Shown here in pieces: positions 44,694 to 53,290 of a DNA stretch of 64,000 nt. A program made the translations under genes and the position numbers. The stretch is from Acetobacter aceti. Lineage in GTDB: Bacteria; Pseudomonadota; Alphaproteobacteria; Acetobacterales; Acetobacteraceae. The stretch covers positions 1,426,001 to 1,490,000 of the forward strand of contig NZ_CP014692.1 in NCBI RefSeq assembly GCF_002005445.1. The letters are read 5' to 3'. How positions within the stretch are numbered: the stretch's first letter is position 1; each line of letters opens with the position of its first letter. The notes beneath the pieces were generated by a model. The model was not told where the DNA came from, did not search any database, and was given only the letters and a program-made list of their open reading frames with translations.

Positions 44694-46092
44694 TATAAAA
44701 AATATATTGAAATTTTCTGCTGTCAGTTTGTTTTCTTTTCTGGTGGTGGTAAACGAAATTCACGTAGCTCAAGCAAGGTCATCTTCAAGCATTATTCTTG
44801 AAGTAGGCAATGGTAAACTCATTGAATTGGATTCGAGCGTTACCAGCGCATTCGCGGCTGATCCAAAGATTGCTGAAGTAAGACCGGCAAATTCAAAAAC
44901 ACTTTTTGTTTTTGGAACGGGGGTGGGTCGCACCACAATTTCTGCCGTCAATGGGGAAGGGCATCCAGTTGGGCAGTATGATATAGTTGTCAATCCTTCT
45001 CAGTATGCGGCGCACCAGGTAAAAGAAATTGCGACGCAATCTTCGGGGGTCAATTATGGATCTCGTGCGGGTCAGAACGGCCTGGACCTTACGGGTAATG
45101 CACCAAATCCGGAAAATGGAGAACGTGCGTGGGAGATGGCTAAGGATCAGGCTGGTAAAGCTGATGTTTACGATCATGTAAGATTAAAAGACTCCACTCA
45201 GGTCAATTTACAAGTGCAGATTGTAGAAATGTCGAGGCAGCTTGTAAGAGAAATCGGTGTTGAATGGCAAAATATGAACGCTTTGGGGACAAGTGCTGTC
45301 ATCGGACTTGCAACTAAAAATCCGCTGGCGGCACTAGCGTCAAGTCAAAGTAGCTTTGCTTTTCTGTCACGATTTAAAATTGGTGGAAAGCAAACTACTT
45401 TAGAAACAATCATTGATGCTCTTGCTCAGGATCAGTTGGTGCACATGTTGGCTGAACCTAATCTGACGACTTCCAGTGGGGAGCCTGCTAGCTTTCTCGT
45501 GGGTGGTGAATATCCGATACCAATTTCATCTTACAATAACACAGTTTCTGTTCAGTTTAAGCAGTACGGTATTTCTTTGTCGTTTGTTCCTACAGTCCTG
45601 TCGGGCGGACGAATAAACCTTCATGTAAGGCCGGAAGTCAGCCAGCTTTCAAGCAATGGCGCTGTATCGTTTGGTGAGGGTAATGCAAGCATAAGCATCC
45701 CTGCAATAACAGTTAGCAGAGCTGATACGACCATAGAATTGGGTAGCGGACAAAGCTTTGCGATTGCAGGACTTTTTCAGGATAACACAACGACACAAGG
45801 GCTTGGACTGCCGGGACTTGGCGATATCCCGATATTGGGTGCTTTGTTTAAATCGAACAGTTTTCAGCATAACCAAAGCGAATTGGTCATTATTGTTACT
45901 CCTTATATTGTAAAGCCTGTTTCCAACCCTGACCTTCTTTCAAAACCAAATGATCACTGGTCTGCTCCGGATGACTATCAAAGAGTGTTCCAAATGAGCC
46001 AGACAGGTGGGAGGCGAAAAGGTATTGAAAAAAATGCGGGTAACAAAGCTGAAGAAAGAATTCCTTCAGATGTCGGGTTTATGGTAGATTGA
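44680..46092 (+). CDS. cpaC: Flp pilus secretin CpaC/RcpA
   Basis: 470 residues with signal peptide (cleavage near VAQA). N-terminal pilus-formation domain (LDSSVTSAFAADPKIAEVRP), a BON-like middle, and the secretin domain containing AEPNLTTSSGEPASFLVGGE, the conserved VRPEVSQL, and LPGLGDIPILGALFKS. Outer-membrane ring through which the pilus exits. Confidence 0.95.
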   Translation: MNMSNIKNILKFSAVSLFSFLVVVNEIHVAQARSSSSIILEVGNGKLIELDSSVTSAFAADPKIAEVRPANSKTLFVFGTGVGRTTISAVNGEGHPVGQYDIVVNPSQYAAHQVKEIATQSSGVNYGSRAGQNGLDLTGNAPNPENGERAWEMAKDQAGKADVYDHVRLKDSTQVNLQVQIVEMSRQLVREIGVEWQNMNALGTSAVIGLATKNPLAALASSQSSFAFLSRFKIGGKQTTLETIIDALAQDQLVHMLAEPNLTTSSGEPASFLVGGEYPIPISSYNNTVSVQFKQYGISLSFVPTVLSGGRINLHVRPEVSQLSSNGAVSFGEGNASISIPAITVSRADTTIELGSGQSFAIAGLFQDNTTTQGLGLPGLGDIPILGALFKSNSFQHNQSELVIIVTPYIVKPVSNPDLLSKPNDHWSAPDDYQRVFQMSQTGGRRKGIEKNAGNKAEERIPSDVGFMVD

Positions 46093-46093
46093 A

Positions 46094-46390
46094 ATGAGAC
46101 ATAACTTTCAATATTATCTGATTATCGTAGCCGTATGTTTGGTTCTCGATGGTTGTGCGCAGGTAGACCCTCTTTATCAGGCTTCGGCTTGGAATGCACA
46201 GAATTCGAATGGAAAGAATTTATTATTACAAGTAGAAAATGCGCATGATCTTTCCGTGGGAAGATCTGTTTCGGATTACAATGGTTCGTTAGCCGTAGAT
46301 GCTGTCAAAAGACTGCGAGATGGTAAAATAAAAACTCTGGAAAAAGTTAAGCTGAGTGACGTTGCTAGTAGTCAATCAGGTGCACAATGA
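46094..46390 (+). CDS. Small lipoprotein, CpaD-like
   Basis: 98 residues. Signal with lipobox-like LVLDGCAQ (Cys at about 21). The remainder, SVSDYNGSLAVDAVKRLRDG, is reminiscent of the end of CpaD pilus lipoproteins, but CpaD is usually about twice as long. Position between secretin and CpaE is where cpaD lies. Probably a reduced CpaD that targets or stabilises the secretin. Confidence 0.65.
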   Translation: MRHNFQYYLIIVAVCLVLDGCAQVDPLYQASAWNAQNSNGKNLLLQVENAHDLSVGRSVSDYNGSLAVDAVKRLRDGKIKTLEKVKLSDVASSQSGAQ

Positions 46391-47643
46391 GTCAGTTTAA
46401 ATCGATTGATCACGGGCATTCATTCGAAGGAGCTCTTAAGAAAAGTTCTTCAGAGTTTAGTATTCAAGGTTTTGTTTCTGATGTTGCTAGTGAAAATGTG
46501 TTGAGAGAGGTATTGGATGAATTTCATCCTGGAAAATTTTCTCTTGCATGTCTCTCGTGCTCTCTTGCCGCTGTAAAATTAAGTCGCGGTATTTCTCCAG
46601 ACATTTTAATTATTGATGTTTCTGGAGAAGATCAGCCAATTACATCTTTGGTTGAACTTTCAAATGTCCTCGAACCTGATGTAAAAGTCCTTGTTATTGG
46701 TGATAGGCAGGATGCAAATTTTTATAGGCAGTTAACCAGAGGTCTAGGGGTAGCTGAGTATTTATATAAACCCCTCAATAGATCAATGGTCTCTAGATTT
46801 TTTGGACCATTTTTAAATGAGGACGAATATACGCCAGAAGCTACTCGTGGAGGTAGGGTTCTGGGTTTTGTCGGGGCAAGGGGAGGAGTTGGCACGACAA
46901 CAATCGCAGCTAATTTCTCATGGTATTTAGGTGAAGTTGCAAGACGTCACAGTCTTATTATAGATGGTGATTTGTATACTGGAGCTCTATCTATTCTTAT
47001 GGGTGTCAAAACTGATAGTGGACTTCGTACTGCATTTGAAACACCACAACGTGTGGACGAATTGTTTATTGAAAGAAGTGCGCAAAAAATTGGAGAAAGA
47101 TGTGATATTCTGAGTAGTCAGGCTGATATGTCAGAAATTATTTCAATTTCAAAAAGTGGTCCGAGTCATCTTATCGATGTAGTGAAGAAGAAATATAATT
47201 ATATATCAATAGATATACCAAAAGGATTTGGAGAAATTTCTAGAAATATGATGGATTTGTGTGAACAAAAAATCATAATTATAGACCCTTCTCTCGCTTC
47301 ATTACGAGATGTTCTAAGATACATAGCTTATCAAAAAAATAGTAAATATGGATCGAGACCTTTAGTTGTTCTGAATAAACTCGGACAACCGGGCTCTCTC
47401 TCTCTTAAAGAAGTTACGGATGTATTAGGCCGTCCTCCTGATGTAGTTGTTCCATTTTTACCAAGAGTTATTAATGAATGCGAAATATCTGGATACCCGG
47501 CAGCTCGCTTAAAAAATGCATTTAGCTCTGCCATATCAGTTTTAGTACAAGAGGCTGCATCAGTAGCAATGGAAACAAAAAAAAGTAAAGTTGGAAAAAT
47601 AAGAAATAAAATAGAAGATATTTTTGTGAGGTGGCAGTCATGA
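46387..47643 (+). CDS. cpaE: Pilus assembly localisation ATPase CpaE/TadZ
   Basis: 418 residues. Receiver-like N-terminal domain (25-140; ILIIDVSGED) and a MinD/ParA-type ATPase domain with GARGGVGTTTIAANF (163-177) and IIDGDLYTGALS. The first residue of the deviant Walker A is Arg instead of the usual Lys. TadZ proteins place the pilus machine at the pole. Overlaps neighbours on both sides by 4 bases. Confidence 0.93.
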   Translation: MSQFKSIDHGHSFEGALKKSSSEFSIQGFVSDVASENVLREVLDEFHPGKFSLACLSCSLAAVKLSRGISPDILIIDVSGEDQPITSLVELSNVLEPDVKVLVIGDRQDANFYRQLTRGLGVAEYLYKPLNRSMVSRFFGPFLNEDEYTPEATRGGRVLGFVGARGGVGTTTIAANFSWYLGEVARRHSLIIDGDLYTGALSILMGVKTDSGLRTAFETPQRVDELFIERSAQKIGERCDILSSQADMSEIISISKSGPSHLIDVVKKKYNYISIDIPKGFGEISRNMMDLCEQKIIIIDPSLASLRDVLRYIAYQKNSKYGSRPLVVLNKLGQPGSLSLKEVTDVLGRPPDVVVPFLPRVINECEISGYPAARLKNAFSSAISVLVQEAASVAMETKKSKVGKIRNKIEDIFVRWQS

Positions 47644-48986
47644 GTTTAAGTCCACGTTTTGGGAAAGTGTCATCGCAAATTCCTACGTACGTTGGAAAAG
47701 GTGATGACAGCTTCAATGTCCAGCATAGAGAAATAATTGGTCAATGGGCTGAATTGCATGGATTGTGCTTGGAGAGATTGGATCCAGTCGCGGTCTCTAA
47801 ATTGCCTCCTGAGCGGCTTATTCCGGAAATTGAACGTGTAGTTGATGAGACTGCAACAGAAAAAAGAATTCAGCTTAATGCCCGTGAACAAAAAATTTTG
47901 GCAAATGAACTTGTAAATGATATAAATGGTCTTGGTCCTATTCAACCACTTTTGGATGATGATCGTATCACTGATATTATGGTTAATGGTCCATATAAAA
48001 TATTTGTTGAGAAATCAGGAAAACTGGTTGATTCAGGAGCGCAGTTTAGAGATAGACGGCATTTAATGGCTGTAAGCCAAAGAATTGCATCTGCTATTGG
48101 AAGAAGAATTGATGAATCAAGCCCAACAGTTGATGCGCGTTTGGAAGATGGTTCTCGAGTAAATATAGTTTTTCCCCCATTGGCTCTTGATGGGCCTTAT
48201 TTGTCTATACGAAAATTTTCAAGAAAGAAGATAGACTTTAAGAAATTGGTTGAAAACGGTAGTTGTTCTGTCCAGTTGGCTAAAATATTAGAGATCGCTT
48301 CTCGTATACGATTGAATGTAATTGTATCGGGTGGAACTGGTTCTGGAAAAACAACTTTAATGAACGCAATGTCTAGGTTGATAGACCCAAGTGAGCGAAT
48401 AATTACTGTTGAAGATGCGGCAGAATTACAGTTTCAGCAGCCACATGTTGTTCGGCTAGAGACGCGACCCCCATCCATTGAGGGAACTGGTGAAATAACT
48501 CAAAGGGATTTAGTGCGTAATGCATTACGTATGAGACCCGATCGAATTATTATTGGAGAAGTGCGTGGCCCTGAAGCATTTGATATGCTGCAAGCTATGA
48601 ATACTGGTCATGATGGAAGTATGTCCACAATTCATGCGAACACAACAAGAGATGCAATAACTAGAATAGAAAATATGGTACAGATGGGTAATTTTGGATT
48701 GCCGACATCTTCCATAAAAGCTCAGATTGTGGGTGCTGTTGATCTAATAATTCAAATAGAACGGCAACGTGATGGTGTAAGGCGGATTGTACAAGTTACA
48801 GATGTCTCTGGTATTGAAGGTGAAGTTGTTACTTTAAATGATATTATATCATTTCATATTGACGGTGAAAACTTTAATGGAAAAATAAACGGGCATTATG
48901 CGGTGTCCAGGTCAAGACCAAGTTTTTATAAGACTCTGGTATATTATCAACTTGATCATGTGTGGTCTGGAATATTTGAGGATTAA
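47640..48986 (+). CDS. cpaF: Pilus motor ATPase CpaF/TadA
   Basis: 448 residues from the ATG overlapping cpaE (ATGA). N1/N2 helical part, then Walker [10 protein letters not shown] (231-239), acidic box VEDAAELQ (257-264), Walker B IIIGEVRG (303-310), and the His box [13 protein letters not shown] (322-334). Hexameric secretion-type ATPase powering Flp pilus extension. Codon use is already AT-rich compared with the 5' genes of the operon. Confidence 0.96.
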   Translation: MSLSPRFGKVSSQIPTYVGKGDDSFNVQHREIIGQWAELHGLCLERLDPVAVSKLPPERLIPEIERVVDETATEKRIQLNAREQKILANELVNDINGLGPIQPLLDDDRITDIMVNGPYKIFVEKSGKLVDSGAQFRDRRHLMAVSQRIASAIGRRIDESSPTVDARLEDGSRVNIVFPPLALDGPYLSIRKFSRKKIDFKKLVENGSCSVQLAKILEIASRIRLNVIVSGGTGSGKTTLMNAMSRLIDPSERIITVEDAAELQFQQPHVVRLETRPPSIEGTGEITQRDLVRNALRMRPDRIIIGEVRGPEAFDMLQAMNTGHDGSMSTIHANTTRDAITRIENMVQMGNFGLPTSSIKAQIVGAVDLIIQIERQRDGVRRIVQVTDVSGIEGEVVTLNDIISFHIDGENFNGKINGHYAVSRSRPSFYKTLVYYQLDHVWSGIFED

Positions 48987-48989
48987 GAT

Positions 48990-49961
48990 ATGCATATTCT
49001 TAACGAAATTTATTTTTATATTTTTATTGTACTTATATGTAATTTATTAGTCGTGTTTGGTTTTTTTAATCAAAAAAAATTAGACAACTATATAAGTAAA
49101 AGATTTGATGATGTTCTGGATTGTGGAAAAAATATAGATTTTTATATAAATAATAATCCAAAGATTATAACAAATAAAGTTATATCAAAAACATATTATG
49201 ATTATATATTTAATTTTTTATTTGGATTTGATAAAAATGCAGATATTTGTTCTTTTTATGAATTTAAAAAATATCTTTTATTTTCTTTTTCTTTGTTTTT
49301 TTTGTCGTTTGTTGTTTTGTCTTCTTATATTTCATTTAATTTTGTTTTTTGCTTTTTATTCTTTATTATTTGGATAGTATTTGTTAGATTTTATTTTATG
49401 CGAAAAACAAATAAATATAAAAAGAATCTTATTGAGCAATTACCAGATGCTGTTTTTATGATGGCTAGAAGTTTAAAAATTGGAGTTTCATTATCTCGCA
49501 CTCTTGAATTGATATCTAGGCAATCACCCGAACCAACTAAATCTTTATTTGAAGATGTTGTAAAAAAAATATCTGTTGGCAAAGAGTTTAGTGAAGTATT
49601 GGATGAATTGTCGATTAAAGCTGGAGTTAATGAATATAAATTTTTTTCAATTATTACAAAATTACAAAATAGAACTGGTGGAGGACTCGCGGACATTTTG
49701 GATGGCTTTGGACAAAATATTAGAAAGAGAATTTCAACAAGAAAGAAAGCAATTGCATTGGCTTCTGAGGCACGTATGAGTTGTTATGTTTTGTCAGCTT
49801 TGCCGTTGTTTATGGCTGCAGTATTAAGTATAATGAATCCTCAATATATTTCAGTTTTATATAAAACAGATGCCGGGTTGAAGCTTTTGTATATCGCGAT
49901 ATTTCTGTTTTTGTTTGGTATATCTTCGATGTTTCTGGTCACAAAATACACTTTGAGGTGA
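48990..49961 (+). CDS. tadB: Pilus inner-membrane platform protein TadB
   Basis: 323 residues of GspF/T2SSF type. Membrane helices near 5-25, 88-130, 262-285 and 295-320. The cytoplasmic core has EQLPDAVFMMARSLKIGVSL, then LSIKAGVNEYKFFSIITKLQ and GGGLADILDGFGQNIRKR, the TadB signature. Forms the platform with TadC. Strikingly AT-rich, with long Phe/Leu/Lys/Asn/Ile runs. Confidence 0.92.
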   Translation: MHILNEIYFYIFIVLICNLLVVFGFFNQKKLDNYISKRFDDVLDCGKNIDFYINNNPKIITNKVISKTYYDYIFNFLFGFDKNADICSFYEFKKYLLFSFSLFFLSFVVLSSYISFNFVFCFLFFIIWIVFVRFYFMRKTNKYKKNLIEQLPDAVFMMARSLKIGVSLSRTLELISRQSPEPTKSLFEDVVKKISVGKEFSEVLDELSIKAGVNEYKFFSIITKLQNRTGGGLADILDGFGQNIRKRISTRKKAIALASEARMSCYVLSALPLFMAAVLSIMNPQYISVLYKTDAGLKLLYIAIFLFLFGISSMFLVTKYTLR

Positions 49962-49965
49962 TGTT

Positions 49966-50871
49966 ATGTATTTCATTTTTTTTGTATATATTATACTTTT
50001 TATTGCATTTATTATTGATGTGGATGCTGCTTTCTCTTTTAGAAAGAGAAAAGAATTGAGAATAAATAATATATATAAAAATGATTATGTGATTAATTCA
50101 AGTGAAATTAAAAATAATAAATTATATATAATTTTCTTGAATAAAATAACAAGTATCATATCTAAATTGAAATTGATAAATTTTGATTCTGATCATAAAG
50201 AAAAAAAATATTTAGATTTATTTGGAATTGATTATAGTTATTTTTTATCCATTAAAGTATGTATGTCGTTTTTTTGTTTTTTTGTTTTTTTGTTTTTTTT
50301 ATTTTTTTTAAAAATTGAAATGATTTATTTAATTTTATTTTCTTTGGTGTCGGGGTTTGTCGGTTTTAAATTCCCCGATTTTGTTTTGAATCAAAAAAGA
50401 AAATATCACTTTTCTCGTGTTGAAACTGGGATGGCGGACGCATTGGATCTATTTTTGGTGTGTGCAGAGGCTGGCTTGGCAATGGAATCAGCAATGGAAT
50501 GTGTAGCTATTGAAATGGTTGATTTAAATAAAGATGTAGCTGACGAGTTTAGAATAACTATAAATGAAATGAGAATTAGTAATGATAGAGTAAGGGTTAT
50601 AGAAGATTTAGGAAGAAGAACTGGATTGGCAACTATGCAGCGTCTCAGTGGAGCTTTAATTCAAACATTTGAAACAGGGTCTTCATTGGTATCTGTTTTA
50701 AAAGTTCTTGTTTCTGAAATAAGAGAGGATTCTTTAATAAAATTTGAAGAAAAAGCAGCTAGACTTTCTATTATGTTGACTTTTCCAATGATTATATTTC
50801 TGCTTCCATGTATGTTTATTGTTATAGCAGGTCCAGCAATGCTTAATTTGATGGGTGTTCTTAAAAATTAA
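49966..50871 (+). CDS. tadC: Pilus inner-membrane platform protein TadC
   Basis: 301 residues. Helices at 1-18, 92-130 and 265-295; T2SSF core with ETGMADALDLFLVCAEAGLA, GRRTGLATMQRLSGALIQTF and EKAARLSIMLTFPMIIFLLP, typical TadC. Very AT-rich. Residues 101-111 (a Phe-rich membrane segment) are encoded by four tandem copies of GTTTTTTT, a slippage-prone tract. Last tad gene; no tadD, E, F or G follows before the insertion sequences. Confidence 0.92.
   Translation: MYFIFFVYIILFIAFIIDVDAAFSFRKRKELRINNIYKNDYVINSSEIKNNKLYIIFLNKITSIISKLKLINFDSDHKEKKYLDLFGIDYSYFLSIKVCMSFFCFFVFLFFLFFLKIEMIYLILFSLVSGFVGFKFPDFVLNQKRKYHFSRVETGMADALDLFLVCAEAGLAMESAMECVAIEMVDLNKDVADEFRITINEMRISNDRVRVIEDLGRRTGLATMQRLSGALIQTFETGSSLVSVLKVLVSEIREDSLIKFEEKAARLSIMLTFPMIIFLLPCMFIVIAGPAMLNLMGVLKN
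50268..50299. repeat. Tandem 8-bp repeat (GTTTTTTT x4) inside tadC
   Basis: Four exact copies of GTTTTTTT, followed by T, A, and another T8 run. The unit is not a multiple of three, so gain or loss of a copy shifts the tadC frame. At present the frame is intact. Confidence 0.9.
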
Positions 50872-50921
50872 ACGAAATATATTTCTTTGTGTATGATCAA
50901 AGTTAACCTGGACGGACACTA

Positions 50922-51783
50922 GAAGGTGTTATGCACCTTGAGCGAGTATAGCGGCGTTTCTGAGCATGAAGCATGCGAAAGCGACGACATGGAGACTTGC
51001 GAGTGTTGAGGCATAGCGCTCGTAATCCTTGACGAGCCTACGGCATCGCGTGGCCCATGCGAAAGATCTTTCGACGACCCAGCGACGAGGTAGCAGAACA
51101 AAACCGCGCTTGGCCTCGGGCAATTTGACGACCTCAAGGGCGATACCGTGAGCCCGCGCTGCCTCTGCCGGCCTCTCACCCGTATATCCCTGATCGACAT
51201 AGGCCAGTTCGACGCTTTCGTCCGTCACTTCCTGAATGGCGGCAGCGAGGCGTCCGACCTCGGCGCGATCGTCCCGATTGGCTGGCGTGACGTGCAGGGC
51301 CAGCAGATGGCCAAACGTGTCCACGGCCATATGCAGTTTCGAGCCCTTTTTGCGTTTGGCCCCATCATATCCGGCGCGTGCCCCGCTCTCCGGCGTCGAA
51401 CGCAAGGTTCGGCTGTCAAGAATAGCCGCCGTGGGTTCCGCCTTGCGGCCTGAGGCCATGCGCAGCACAGCACGCAGGTCAGACGCCAGCGCTTCGAAGC
51501 AGCCTGCCTCCATCCAGCGACGGGATTGCTGATAGACCGCCGACCAGGGCGGCAGATCGTTCGGCATGGCGCGCCAGGCGATCCCGTAGCGGATCACGTA
51601 GCGCAACCCGTTGAACAGTTCGCGCAGATCATGCCGCCGCTGTTCCGCGTCCTCTCGCATCAGAACCAGATACGGAACAACCAACGACCATTCTTCGTCT
51701 GACACGTCAGAGGGATACGGCTTGCGAGCTTGCTTCATTCAGCATTACTGAAACAATCACGCGCGAAAGTACATAACACCCTC
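50922..51783 (-). mobile_element. Complete IS5-family insertion sequence (single ORF)
   Basis: About 862 bp. Terminal inverted repeats GAAGGTGTTATGCACCTT (left) and GAGGGTGTTATGTACTTT (right, inverted), three mismatches over 18 bases. Both ends are flanked by TA within CTAG, fitting the TA duplication of many IS5-group elements. It has landed inside an older IS5 relative or at its edge. Confidence 0.85.
50929..51738 (-). CDS. IS5-family transposase
   Basis: 269 residues, intact. N-terminal YPSDVSDEEWSLVVPYLVLM, catalytic ILDSRTLRSTP (first Asp), AYVDQGYTGE (second Asp) and VVERSFAWATRCRRLVKDYE (Glu within the R-x-x-E context). The DDE set is complete, so the element is potentially active. 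It spans nearly the full IS, beginning 46 bases inside its end. Confidence 0.93.
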   Translation of the reverse strand: MKQARKPYPSDVSDEEWSLVVPYLVLMREDAEQRRHDLRELFNGLRYVIRYGIAWRAMPNDLPPWSAVYQQSRRWMEAGCFEALASDLRAVLRMASGRKAEPTAAILDSRTLRSTPESGARAGYDGAKRKKGSKLHMAVDTFGHLLALHVTPANRDDRAEVGRLAAAIQEVTDESVELAYVDQGYTGERPAEAARAHGIALEVVKLPEAKRGFVLLPRRWVVERSFAWATRCRRLVKDYERYASTLASLHVVAFACFMLRNAAILAQGA

Positions 51784-51786
51784 TAG

Positions 51787-52181
51787 GTCAGGCGTTCGTG
51801 AAACAACCAGACTGTTTTGGCATCCGGCACGCGGTCCGTCATCCTCCGCCTGTATTCCAACGATACTGCGTATCGCCGGAACCTTGCAGGCTCCGCCCCA
51901 GACCAAGGAAACGCATGAAGGACAGGTGGTCGTGGATCAGGTATTCCGTCCGCTCGTCGGACAAATTGTTCAGTGTCTGGATGACCAGAATTTTGAACAT
52001 CAGCACTGGACCAAACGGCGGACGACCGCCTTTGCTTCCGTCTGAATAGGCCGGTGCCTTGTTCAACTCCGGACGAAACACCTCAAAATCCACAGTCCGG
52101 GAAAACGCCTCAGGTTGGTCACCGAGCCCACTCAACCGGGCAAGCCGCTTTTCAACATCAAAAAAAACCAGGTTGCGTCAT
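51787..52181 (-). pseudogene. Mutilated IS5-group transposase
   Basis: N-terminal third of a second IS5 relative: MTQPGFF from the ATG at 52181, then after one extra base in a T8 run the frame resumes DVEKRLARLSG, VDFEVFRPELN, GSKGGRPPFGPVLMFKIL, LSFMRFLGLG. A palindromic insert of about 55 bp (51842-51896) then shifts the frame, after which DRVPDAKTVWLFHERLT runs into the end of the complete IS at 51786. The catalytic C-terminal two thirds are missing. At least three independent lesions. Confidence 0.85.
51848..51891. repeat. Palindromic insert within the transposase remnant
   Basis: CGATAC-TGC-GTATCG at the core (51861-51875), flanked by TTCC/GGAA and GCCTG/CAGGC pairs, giving an imperfect hairpin of about 44 bases. 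It interrupts a conserved protein block, so it is an insertion, perhaps a REP- or MITE-like unit. Confidence 0.6.
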
Positions 52182-52283
52182 GAGCCACTCCTCCAGTCAT
52201 CACACAAGAAATGGAATCATAGAGAAAGCCCAAACCCAGAGGGTTTTTCGAACCAATATTATATAAGTAAATACCTTATTTTC

Positions 52284-52313
52284 TTGACTATTTATATGTT
52301 TTGTTGTTATATT
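52284..52313 (+). promoter_or_regulatory. Sigma70-type promoter of a disrupted gene
   Basis: TTGACT (52284-52289), 18-base spacer, TATATT (52308-52313), in AT-rich DNA. It stands 54 bases before an ATG with a strong Shine-Dalgarno. Confidence 0.55.
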
Positions 52314-52366
52314 GATAATGCAACCCTAAGAAAAAAGGAAAATTATACAAAAAGGAGATTTCAATA

Positions 52367-52436
52367 ATGGCTATTTCATACAGAAAATACAAAAAGAAAA
52401 TTACAGCAACAGTCCGACTTAATGGCGAATGCCTTA
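52367..52436 (+). pseudogene. 5' fragment of an unknown gene cut by an IS
   Basis: AAAGGAGATTTCAATA precedes ATG, an unusually strong start. The native part reads MAISYRKYKKKITATVRLNG and three further residues before the left end of the next IS; the frame then runs 16 codons into the IS to a TAG at 52484. Lys-rich, AT-rich start of an unknown protein. The remainder is not seen on the far side of the IS pair. Confidence 0.6.
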
Positions 52437-53286
52437 GGACCGATCGACATTCAGGATTCCCTTTTTTTGGAATGAGTGATTCATAGAGCACCGTGTTGGA
52501 ACACGGAGCGTGGGATGGGGATCAAGCGTTACGAGTTGACCGAGGTGCAATGGCAGAGGATTGCGCCTTTGCTACCCGGCAAGGTCGGTGATGCAGGCCG
52601 TAGCGGGACGGATAACCGCATGTTCGTGAATGGCTGTCTTTGGGTTCTGCGCTCCGGCGCGCATTGGAAAGACCTGCCTGAGCGGTATGGCAAATGGAAG
52701 ACGGTACATCGTCGGTTCAGCCGATGGTGCCATGCCGGGGTGTGGGAAAAGGTTTTCGAGACGCTGACGGCCGATCGGAACAATCAGTATCTGATGCTCG
52801 ATTCAACCATCGTTCGCACCCATCAGCAGGCCGCGAGCGGAAAAGGGGGGCCAAAGATCAGGCGCTGGGGCGTTCTCGAGGTGGTCTGACGACCAAGATT
52901 CATATGCTGGCCGATGCGCTGGGCCGCCCGCTGTGCTTCGTGGTCACGGCTGGTCAGGTTGGCGACGTCACCCAGGCGCCGGCCCTGCTCGCGGGTCAGG
53001 AGGGGGCTGCCGTCATTGCCGACAAAGCCTATGACAGCAATGCGTTACGTGCCCTCATCGCTCAGATGGGTGCAGAAGCCGTCATTCCTTGTAACCCGAC
53101 CCGCAAGATTATCATCTCCCACGATGCCATCGCCTACAGGATACGTAATCGTATCGAGCGGTGCTTCAACCGCCTCAAGCACTTCCGACGCTTCGCTACC
53201 AGATATGATCGACGCACCATCCATTTCCTCGGCTTCGTTCACCTCGCCTCAGCCATGATCTGGATGATCTGAATGTCGATCCGTCC
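52437..53286 (+). mobile_element. Complete IS5-family (IS427-like) insertion sequence, two-frame
   Basis: 850 bp. Terminal inverted repeats GGACCGATCGACATTCAG and GGACGGATCGACATTCAG, one mismatch over 18 bases, flanked by TA on both sides (52435-52436, 53287-53288). Carries a two-frame transposase. Confidence 0.88.
52515..53272 (+). CDS. IS5-family transposase, two ORFs joined by -1 frameshift
   Basis: OrfA runs from the ATG at 52515 to 52889 (MGIKRYELTEVQWQRIAPLL; DSTIVRTHQQAASGK). OrfB continues in the -1 frame (GAKDQALGRSRGGLTTKIHM, then ADKAYDSNALR, RIRNRIERCFNRLKHFRR) to 53272. The shift lies at GGAAAAGGGGGGCC near 52841-52852: after reading AAA GGG GGG a slip back by one gives GCC AAA GAT, which restores the family sequence. 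Programmed frameshifting at such A/G runs is known in the IS427 group, so the gene is probably functional. Confidence 0.85.
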
Positions 53287-53290
53287 TAGC

